Of a stretch of 64,000 nt of DNA, positions 1 through 6,802 are shown one piece after another. The notes under the pieces were generated by a model. It searched no databases, was not told where the DNA came from, and saw nothing but the letters and a program-made list of their open reading frames with translations. Numbering within the stretch: the first letter of the stretch is position 1; every line of letters starts with the position of its first letter. A program made the translations under genes and the position numbers. The DNA is from DATHTS01 sp965219305 (GTDB lineage Bacteria > Acidobacteriota > Blastocatellia > Pyrinomonadales > Pyrinomonadaceae): contig OZ244725.1 of assembly GCA_965219305.1 (NCBI GenBank), forward strand, positions 4,712,001 through 4,776,000, written 5' to 3'.

Positions 1-1093
1 CGTTCGTTGGATTGACGACACTCTGGATAAAATTCGTTCCGCCGGGGAAGATTACGATTTCCCGATAAAGGTCGTCAAAGTTACGCCGATTCTCGGCGAT
101 ACGTTTTGGATAAATCTCATCGGAAAAGGTTATCCGTCGCCGAACCGCTTTTTCCGTTGGTGTACCGAACGGATGAAGATCAACCCGACGAACAAATATA
201 TCAAAGACACACTCGGCGATAACGGCGAAGCGATTATTTTACTCGGCACACGCAAAGCCGAAAGCACGAACCGCCGAACTTCGATGGCAAAACACGAACG
301 CAAATATTCGCGTCTTCGCAAACATCAACTTCCCGGCGTGTTCGTCTTCGCGCCGATTGCCGATTTGACCGACGACCACGTTTGGACATATTTACTGCAA
401 GTTCCAAGCCCTTGGCGCGGCGACAACCGCAAACTTTTCACGCTTTACCGCAACGCTTCCGGCGGAGAATGTCCGCTGGTCATTGATTCGACAACCCCAA
501 GCTGCGGCAATTCACGTTTCGGCTGTTGGACTTGCACCGTCGTTGACCACGACAAATCAATGGAAGGTTTAATTGACACGGGCGAATATTGGATGGAACC
601 GCTTCTCGATATGCGCGACTGGCTCAAAAAGATCCGCGATGATCCGGGCAAACGCCGCAAATTCCGCCGCAATCTGCAAGACGGACTCGGACCTTTCACC
701 AAAGAAACCCGCGCCGAAATCTTAAAACGCCTTCTCGAAGTGCAAAAGGAAATAGACATCCAATTGATTACCAGCGAAGAAATTTCCGGTATTCAATGGA
801 TTTGGTATCACGATTTTCACGACCCGCCATCGGTCACAAAAATTTACGAAGAAGTTTTCGGAGAAGAACTCGTTATGAATAAAGAAATCAACGAACGCCG
901 CGCCAAAGACCATCAATTGCTCGAAGAAATATGCAAAGAGCAAGGAGTTCCGGTCGAACTCGTCGAACAGCTTTTACAAATCGAAAAAGACAAAAGCGGT
1001 CTGATGCGCCGCCATAACATTTATAAGGATATTGATTTTGCTTTGAAAACTTATTTGAAAACACAGGAAACTGAAAATCTTGCGCTTGCCTAA
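1..1093 (+). CDS. dndC: DNA phosphorothioation sulfurtransferase DndC (5' end outside window)
   Basis: The reading frame is open from the first complete codon (base 2), so the gene begins upstream of the window. The visible part contains the stretch FWINLIGKGYPSPNRFFRWC and a cysteine set at bases 470, 503, 524 and 533 (C-x10-C-x6-C-x2-C, ending GCWTC). Both are typical of DndC, an Fe-S protein of the PAPS-reductase/ATP-pyrophosphatase superfamily. DndC activates and transfers sulfur into the DNA backbone together with the cysteine desulfurase DndA/IscS, DndD and DndE. The ATP-binding P-loop expected near the N-terminus is not in the window. A dndE-like start codon follows 6 bases after the stop, which indicates an operon. 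No dndD lies downstream. Confidence 0.93.
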   Translation, partial: VRWIDDTLDKIRSAGEDYDFPIKVVKVTPILGDTFWINLIGKGYPSPNRFFRWCTERMKINPTNKYIKDTLGDNGEAIILLGTRKAESTNRRTSMAKHERKYSRLRKHQLPGVFVFAPIADLTDDHVWTYLLQVPSPWRGDNRKLFTLYRNASGGECPLVIDSTTPSCGNSRFGCWTCTVVDHDKSMEGLIDTGEYWMEPLLDMRDWLKKIRDDPGKRRKFRRNLQDGLGPFTKETRAEILKRLLEVQKEIDIQLITSEEISGIQWIWYHDFHDPPSVTKIYEEVFGEELVMNKEINERRAKDHQLLEEICKEQGVPVELVEQLLQIEKDKSGLMRRHNIYKDIDFALKTYLKTQETENLALA

Positions 1094-1099
1094 TTAAAA

Positions 1100-1159
1100 A
1101 TGCCCGACGTTCTCACACATCTATCTAAACAGAATCGAGAGAATTCTTTCAATTTGTAA
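1100..1159 (+). pseudogene. 5' remnant of a DndE-like gene, truncated by the inserted restriction module
   Basis: An ATG six bases after the dndC stop opens a 19-codon frame beginning MPDVLTHLSKQNRENS and then stops. The pattern MP-x-LSK resembles the beginning of DndE proteins, which bind DNA in phosphorothioation. If the sequence is cut at AATTC (1142-1146) and joined to AATTC at 5296-5300, the same frame continues as SLIRNRFLAANG. One frameshift then leads into the ATPase gene at 5357. I infer that this is the severed N-terminal end of that gene. The match to DndE is from memory of the family and was not computed. Confidence 0.55.
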
Positions 1160-1235
1160 ATTTCAAATTTATTTTTTCTCGTGCTACAATTTTATCGTTT
1201 TTTATATTTCGTGTTAAACTGAAAAATTTTCTTAA

Positions 1236-2285
1236 ATGACTTCAAAAAAACCAATTCTAGCTATTGATTTCTTTTGCGGCGCAGGTGGTCTGACGCACGG
1301 ACTGATTAAGGCTGGAATTAAGGTTTTAGCAGGAGTTGATAATGAAGAAAGTTTACGTCAGACATACGAAAACGGTAATGAAGGCTCAAAATTTATTTGC
1401 CGTGATGCTCGAAAAATAAAAATTCACGCGCTCCGCCGATTTCTTAAAATTACGGAGGACGACAAAGTTTTATATACGGCTTGCACACCTTGTCAACCGT
1501 TTTCTACGCTTAATCAACGTCAAGGCGAAGATGACCGAAAAGATTTGCTTCTGGCATTTGGCAAAATCGTGGAGCAAGCACCGCCTGATGCAATTTTGAT
1601 TGAAAACGTTCCCGGACTTAACACAAAATATGGGCGTGATATTTACACAGAATTTTTGGCAACTATTAAACGTGCTGGGTTTTTAGAAGAAAATATCTAT
1701 TCGGATTTCCTAGATGCAAACGATTTTGACGTTCCTCAAACTCGAAAAAGATTTATTCTAATGGCGAGTCGTCATAATCCCGTCAATCCGCCGATAAAAA
1801 CTTTGCGAAAGCCGGTTGTTGAAACTTATCTTAAAAAATTTCCAGAAATTGGACACGGCGAAACTTCCGACGTATATTTCAATCACGAAGCGCGAAAACT
1901 CCAACCGCATTTATTGAAAATAGTCGAAGCCGTGCCGAAAAACGGCGGAAATCGAAGTGATGTTAAAGACACTTCAATTTTATTAAAGTGTCATCAGGAA
2001 AAACCAAAAGTTCACAAAGACGTTTTCGGACGTATGAAGTGGGACGCGCCCGCGCCGACATTAACCGCACGTTGCACCGATGTTTATTGTGGACGATTTA
2101 CGCATCCCGACCAAGACAGAGGAATTTCCGTGCGTGAAGCGGCGGCTTTGCAAACTTTTCCAGACGATTACGTTTTTTACGGCAATTCAATTCTTCAATT
2201 AGCTCGACAAATCGGAAATTCAGTTCCCGTAAATTTCGCTAAGGCTTTAGGAAAGACAGTTCAGAATCATCTGAATAAGATTTAA
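1236..2285 (+). CDS. dcm: DNA (cytosine-5-)-methyltransferase
   Basis: This 349-residue protein has the ordered motifs of C5 methyltransferases: motif I DFFCGAGG (residues 11-18), the catalytic TPCQPFS (Cys86), ENVPG (123-127), QTRKRF (168-173) and the closing GNSVP near 327-331. It transfers a methyl group from SAM to cytosine in a specific DNA sequence. It would protect the host from the nuclease encoded next to it, while Vsr repairs T:G mismatches caused by deamination of the methylated base. Its last 47 bases overlap the convergent GHKL gene. The target sequence cannot be read from the protein. Its base composition differs from dndC, which supports acquisition with the module. Confidence 0.93.
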   Translation: MTSKKPILAIDFFCGAGGLTHGLIKAGIKVLAGVDNEESLRQTYENGNEGSKFICRDARKIKIHALRRFLKITEDDKVLYTACTPCQPFSTLNQRQGEDDRKDLLLAFGKIVEQAPPDAILIENVPGLNTKYGRDIYTEFLATIKRAGFLEENIYSDFLDANDFDVPQTRKRFILMASRHNPVNPPIKTLRKPVVETYLKKFPEIGHGETSDVYFNHEARKLQPHLLKIVEAVPKNGGNRSDVKDTSILLKCHQEKPKVHKDVFGRMKWDAPAPTLTARCTDVYCGRFTHPDQDRGISVREAAALQTFPDDYVFYGNSILQLARQIGNSVPVNFAKALGKTVQNHLNKI

Positions 2286-4788
2286 GGTTCTTTTCGATAT
2301 ATTCAAATAAATGTCTTGGTTCTGCTCCCAATTCAATCGTTTTTACTGTTGAATTTATCTTAATTCGCCCGTCGGAAAGTTGCTCCAATGCCTGTAATTT
2401 TGCTTCAAATTCATCTAAAGTTTTGTATTTATTTTTCCACTCAGGATTTTGCTGTCTCACAGTGCCGAAATAGACAGGTTCATTGTCCGCTTCCTCACTT
2501 TGTCTTTTCCAAATATCTTCAATAACGGCTTTGTAATCAAAATTTTCTGTCGGCGAACGTAATTCTTGAATTCTTCGTTTCTTTGCAATAGGCGGTTCGA
2601 TTTCGCAAAACACTTTTTCGAGTAAATCCAGACTATAATGATAACGCTCCATAGCTTGATGAAGCAGAATTATAGCTTCAACCGTCATTATCGAAGCGGC
2701 TTTATCTTGAATTGCACGGCATTCTTTTAATACTGCGGCATCGTTTTCTTCATTTTTTCCGAAACCTGCAAATGCACGAGCGACAATAACAACGTGAGTT
2801 GATTCAGTTCCTTCGAGATGACTTGCCCCACCGCTGATTTCCGCTTTATCATTCGGCAGAGCGTGTTCCGATTTTTTTCCTTTAGCTTCAAAAATTAGTT
2901 TATAGCTTTTTGTTCCGATATGAGCGGCAACGATTACATCTGCCTTCCCGCTTGCTCCGTCAACTTTGCAGTTAAAACCCATACTCCTGAGAATCTCTGC
3001 AAGTGGTTCTTCAAACTCCTTACCGCTTTTAAAAGAAGCATTCCAAAGTTCTATTGCTAAATCAGAAGGATTATGGTGAAAGGTTTCTGCAAATTGTCTA
3101 AGCTGACCGTCCCGCCATTGCATTATTTTTGAAATGGTTTCTTCATCCAATCCCACTAAATGCAGGTGTCCTTCAAGAATTCTGTCGGCTATTGCAATCG
3201 CCTCGAAGTAACGATAGGCTTTTTTAGCGACTTCGCCGTTTCCTAAATCAGTTTTAAGCTGTTTATAAAGTGGATGCGATTCATTTATTTGAAAACCGCC
3301 TTCTTCCGGTGTGAAAAGTGAAAGCTGTTGTTCTTGTTTTAATACTTTTCTACTAACTTGTGGTGTATCTAACTCAAAGTTTGTTCGGACTGATTCTTCA
3401 GATTGAGCCAAAAGTGCATTTATTGGTTCACGATAAAAATCTCTTGAACGAGTCGGTAATAAACTTTCAGTTTTAATTTTCTCAGCTTTTTCCTGCTCTA
3501 CCGCCTCACTTTTTGAGCGAACTGCATTGTAAATGGCGCGTGATAATATTTCAAGTTCAATCGTTCGCGGAGTTTCTTTGTTAAGTCGTTCTCTGTCGGC
3601 GAGCAATTCCATATCCAAACCGTCAGCGTTGATAACGAATTGAGAGCGATAAAATGCGCCGTAAGATGGATGTTTTATAAATAATTTGTCATCTTCGGCA
3701 TTTAACAATCTACCACGAACTAAAATGAAGAAACCGTGACTTCTAGCAAGATCGGACAGCTTACCTTTTACTAAAGATTTCTCAAAAATTCGCATCTCGC
3801 CGAACACTTTTCCCAAATTCGGCAATTCAACAAACGGAACATTTTCAGTTCTCTCGTTAGGATTTAATCCAACTTGATTATCGAACACAGGTTCTTCACT
3901 AACATTTCCTTCCTCTTTTTCATCGCTCCATATATTTTTGATTGCCTCTTGAATTTCCGGCGTTCCAAAATTCCAAGTGAGAAGTGCCGCTGTTTCAAGT
4001 TTAGAAGAAACTGATTCGTCATTGAGCCAGACCTTAAAGTCAGGTCTTAAAGGCATTCCCGTTCCCAACAACCAGTTTAATCTACCGAATGTTAGGAGAG
4101 ATAGTTTGTCGGTTTTTAGATTTGAAGTTACCGCTACCGTCCAAGAATCTTTAGCAAACAAATTCTTAATTGCTGCTTTTGTTTTTGCATTGCTTCCATC
4201 GCCGTCAAATAAATTTTCAATGAATTGCAATGCGCCGGATTCAGTTAATTTAATGATTGGCGTAGTAAAAAACTCAGATTTTTTTGACTCTTTGTTGTCA
4301 ACTTCAGAATTTTGTTCAGCAATCTCTTCTTTTCTATTTTTTTCACCAAGTTTTTCAAGTTTGGCGTAATTTACCCTAACAAGTAAAAATTCACCGTCTT
4401 TTTTGCACAAATGCGTTATTTTGTCGCCGACTGCATAGCTGGCTAACTTACCGATTCCAAACTTACCAATCACCTTTCGTTTATAGTCAGTTCCATTTTT
4501 ACTTACTACAATCTCACGATTTTCTGCACGTTTGGGACTTCGAGCAATCCACCATAAATTGTGAAGTCCTTCAATATCCATACTATCGCCGTCATCCCAA
4601 ACAATCACATTATTTTTTGTCTGTGTGCTTGGAATATATACGCGAACCTCTTGCGCCGCCGCATCAAATGAATTTGAAACAAGCTCCTCAATAGCTTTAT
4701 TTGGTGAACCGTAAAGATGTTGTGAGAAATGTTGAATAATTTCGTAATCAATTTTAAGTTTTACTTCATCAACTTTGATTTCTTTCAT
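2239..4788 (-). CDS. GHKL (MORC/MutL/Hsp90-like) ATPase fused to PD-(D/E)xK nuclease domain
   Basis: With the start placed at MKEIKVDEVK (base 4788) the protein has 849 residues. The N-terminal GHKL ATPase motifs are visible: EELVSNSFDA (34-43), DDGDSMD (65-71) and the glycine lid KFGIGKLASY near 109-118. A restriction-nuclease core appears in the C-terminal third: Asp617 in GKADVIV and Glu634-x-Lys636 in FEAKG. Such ATPase-nuclease fusions next to Dcm and Vsr were described among MutL/MORC homologues in restriction systems (Iyer, Abhiman and Aravind, 2008). The likely role is the restriction subunit of the module. An open frame extends upstream to 4974 but encodes hydrophobic, unconserved-looking sequence, so the later start is preferred. 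It is divergent from vsr. Confidence 0.82.
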   Translation of the reverse strand: MKEIKVDEVKLKIDYEIIQHFSQHLYGSPNKAIEELVSNSFDAAAQEVRVYIPSTQTKNNVIVWDDGDSMDIEGLHNLWWIARSPKRAENREIVVSKNGTDYKRKVIGKFGIGKLASYAVGDKITHLCKKDGEFLLVRVNYAKLEKLGEKNRKEEIAEQNSEVDNKESKKSEFFTTPIIKLTESGALQFIENLFDGDGSNAKTKAAIKNLFAKDSWTVAVTSNLKTDKLSLLTFGRLNWLLGTGMPLRPDFKVWLNDESVSSKLETAALLTWNFGTPEIQEAIKNIWSDEKEEGNVSEEPVFDNQVGLNPNERTENVPFVELPNLGKVFGEMRIFEKSLVKGKLSDLARSHGFFILVRGRLLNAEDDKLFIKHPSYGAFYRSQFVINADGLDMELLADRERLNKETPRTIELEILSRAIYNAVRSKSEAVEQEKAEKIKTESLLPTRSRDFYREPINALLAQSEESVRTNFELDTPQVSRKVLKQEQQLSLFTPEEGGFQINESHPLYKQLKTDLGNGEVAKKAYRYFEAIAIADRILEGHLHLVGLDEETISKIMQWRDGQLRQFAETFHHNPSDLAIELWNASFKSGKEFEEPLAEILRSMGFNCKVDGASGKADVIVAAHIGTKSYKLIFEAKGKKSEHALPNDKAEISGGASHLEGTESTHVVIVARAFAGFGKNEENDAAVLKECRAIQDKAASIMTVEAIILLHQAMERYHYSLDLLEKVFCEIEPPIAKKRRIQELRSPTENFDYKAVIEDIWKRQSEEADNEPVYFGTVRQQNPEWKNKYKTLDEFEAKLQALEQLSDGRIKINSTVKTIELGAEPRHLFEYIEKNLKSYSDDSELSFLKP

Positions 4789-4820
4789 TAATAACCTCAA
4801 GACGTTGAAATTTGTTGGCT

Positions 4821-4851
4821 TTGGTGAGTAGGTTATTTTAACAGTTATAAT
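4821..4851 (+). promoter_or_regulatory. Possible sigma-70 promoter for vsr
   Basis: TATAAT at 4846-4851 is preceded by TTGGTG at 4821-4826 with 19-bp spacing. It lies in the 95-bp divergent gap between the GHKL gene and vsr, 33 bases before the vsr ATG. The -10 box is perfect, while the -35 box and spacing are only fair. Confidence 0.4.
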
Positions 4852-4883
4852 GAACAATAGGCAAAAATGATTTACAAAAGAAA

Positions 4884-5297
4884 ATGCCTGACAATCTAAC
4901 AAAAGAACAACGCAAAAAAGCAATGTCGAGCGTTCGACAAAAGGATACAAAACCTGAAAAAATAGTTCGGTCAATTCTACACAAATTAGGTTTTAGATTT
5001 CGAAAAAATGTTTCTTCGATTGTAGGAAAACCCGACATCGTTTTACCAAAATATAAAACTATAATTCTTGTTCACGGCTGTTTTTGGCATCAACATGAAA
5101 ATTGTCGAAAAGCCAACCGCCCAACTTCAAATGTTGAATTTTGGAATAATAAACTGGACAAAAATATTGAGAGAGATAAACAAAACTTAAAAGAATTAAA
5201 GAGTGTAGGTTGGAAAGTTATAACCATTTGGACTTGTGAAATAAAAGACGAAGAATCACTCATTGCAAAATTAAACAACTCACTTCTTACCGAATAA
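4884..5297 (+). CDS. vsr: Very short patch repair endonuclease Vsr
   Basis: The 137-residue product matches Vsr in length and in residue positions. Asp51 is in GKPDIVLPKY, His64 and the intercalating Phe67/Trp68 are in HGCFWHQH, and Cys66, His71, Cys74 and Cys118 are candidate zinc ligands. Vsr nicks next to T in T:G mismatches produced when 5-methylcytosine deaminates, so it is the expected partner of the adjacent cytosine methyltransferase. It is transcribed away from the GHKL nuclease gene. Its stop codon overlaps the AATTC at the right edge of the module, and the broken DndE-ATPase sequence begins immediately after it. Confidence 0.93.
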   Translation: MPDNLTKEQRKKAMSSVRQKDTKPEKIVRSILHKLGFRFRKNVSSIVGKPDIVLPKYKTIILVHGCFWHQHENCRKANRPTSNVEFWNNKLDKNIERDKQNLKELKSVGWKVITIWTCEIKDEESLIAKLNNSLLTE

Positions 5298-5301
5298 TTC
5301 A

Positions 5302-6700
5302 TTGATACGCAACAGATTTTTAGCGGCAAACGGATTACACGCCGCTTTTTCGCGCTTTGATTGTGCAAAGACATCAGCGCATTTTGTCGGATGATGAGTT
5401 TTTGCAATTGCTTAAAGATCACGTTGACCACGGGTTTGATTTGATTAGAAACGATACCGACGGGTTTAAGTCCGAAGATGATTATGTTGATTATCTCGTC
5501 GAACTGACGCGCACGGGATTGGAACAGCGGACGCAGGAAGCCGCGCCGACGATTGAGGCGACTCCGGCGTTTGGCGGGTTGATTAATTTGCAGATCGGTT
5601 GGGATGCGAAAGATGAAGCTCCGGTCAGCGTGGAGTTTAACCGGCAGACGAATAATTATCTCGCCGTGACGGGCAAGCCGGGAAGCGGGAAGACGCAGTT
5701 TGTTAAGGATTTGCTGGCGCAGATTCGTCGGCAATCCGAGTATAAAGTTAATTTTATCTTTTTCGATTACGCAAAAGGCGATGTCGCGGACGATGCGGAT
5801 TTTGTTGCGGCGACGAAGGCGGAAGTCGTGCGTCTGCCGGAAGAGAGTTTGCCCGTTAATCCGTTTTCGCGGGTGAATGTTAATTCCGAAACGGCGGTCA
5901 AAGTCGCGGCGCAGGAATTTGCGGATTTGATACGCGATGTTGAAAAACGTCTGGGAACGATTCAGGCGCAACTGCTTTATGATGCGATTTTGCGCGGGTT
6001 TGAAGTGCGGCGCGGGGAAAATCCGCCGTTTCCCGATTTTGAAATCATTCGGCAGGAAATCGAATACGATTATTCGGTCAACAACCGCAAACTCGACACT
6101 TTGACCGAGATTATGCGTCAGCTCACCGATTTTCAGATTTTCGCGTCGGCGCGTGAAACTGATGCGTGGGCGAATTTGACGGATAAGACGGTGATTGTTG
6201 ATTTGCACGGTTTGACGGTGCTGCGCGAATTGACGGTTTGCCTTGTTTTGACTTCGCTTTATCGTGAATTGATGGCGATGCCGGATTCAAATGTGGCGGA
6301 CGGTGTGCGCGAGATGCGGACGATTATTGTGATTGACGAGGCGCATCATTTTTTGAAGGACAAGCGGCGCAATGCGATCTTGGAGAGGTTGATAAGGGAA
6401 ATTCGGAGCAAAGGCGCGTCGGTGTTTTTGATGTCGCAGTCGCCGGATGATTATGATGCGGGCGATTTTGATTTTGCAGAGATGCTCGAATTTATTTATA
6501 TTCTTCAATCAAATGCGGGCGCGACGAAGTTTTTGCAAAAGGCTTTGGGGATTTCGGCGAATGATGCGAAAAGGATTTCGTCGGAGATGAACAATCTGGA
6601 AACGGCGTATGCGTTCGGGAAATCTTATGACGCTGAAAAGGGAAATGGCGCGAAGCGTCTGCGTGTGCGGCAGTTTTGGCGCGATAGGGGAAATGGCTGA
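5302..6700 (+). CDS. HerA-type ATPase with DndE-like N-terminus (5'-truncated fusion)
   Basis: From the TTG at 5357 the frame gives 447 residues with Walker A GKPGSGKT (106-113), Walker B IVIDEAHH (324-331) and a sensor-like MSQSP, as in HerA/VirB4/DptH-type ATPases. The first 30 residues (ALIVQRHQRILSDDEF onward) resemble the C-terminal half of DndE. The frame is open without a start back to a stop at 5321-5323. Bases 5302-5337, read in another frame, give LIRNRFLAANG, which can be joined to the fragment at 1100. I infer an originally larger DndE-ATPase fusion lying directly after dndC, now missing its own start and carrying one frameshift. The truncated product may still be made from TTG, or the gene may be dead. 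The motor may power DNA phosphorothioation in place of DndD, or the linked restriction. Confidence 0.75.
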
Positions 6701-6746
6701 AAAAGCATTAAGCTGACCAGAATCCTGTAAAACATCTGCTTGAACT

Positions 6747-6785
6747 GAATACAAAAGCCCGACTTAAAATCGGGCTTTTGTATTC
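6747..6785. terminator. Bidirectional terminator hairpin
   Basis: A perfect 16-bp stem (6747-6762 pairs with 6770-6785) with a 7-base loop and T/A-rich arms lies between the convergent ATPase and BNR-repeat genes. It can serve both strands. Confidence 0.85.
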
Positions 6786-6802
6786 TCAATTGGAGTGATT
6801 TG

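Larger units (their letters stand above)
1147..5300. mobile_element. Inserted restriction-modification module (dcm, GHKL-nuclease, vsr)
   Basis: A block visibly richer in A/T than its flanks carries only three genes: a cytosine methyltransferase, a GHKL ATPase with nuclease domain, and Vsr. It sits between the broken halves of what looks like one dndE-ATPase gene. AATTC occurs at both edges (1142-1146 and 5296-5300) and may be a target duplication. The right copy overlaps the vsr stop codon. No transposase or integrase is present, so the mode of entry is unknown. The boundaries are inferred from reading-frame continuity, not from a known element end. Confidence 0.5.

Noticed and set aside
5090..6208. 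Long minus-strand open frame (372 residues)
   Set aside because: It is antisense to vsr and the Walker-motif ATPase, is rich in Arg/Ile, and shows no motif, so it is a shadow of the real genes.
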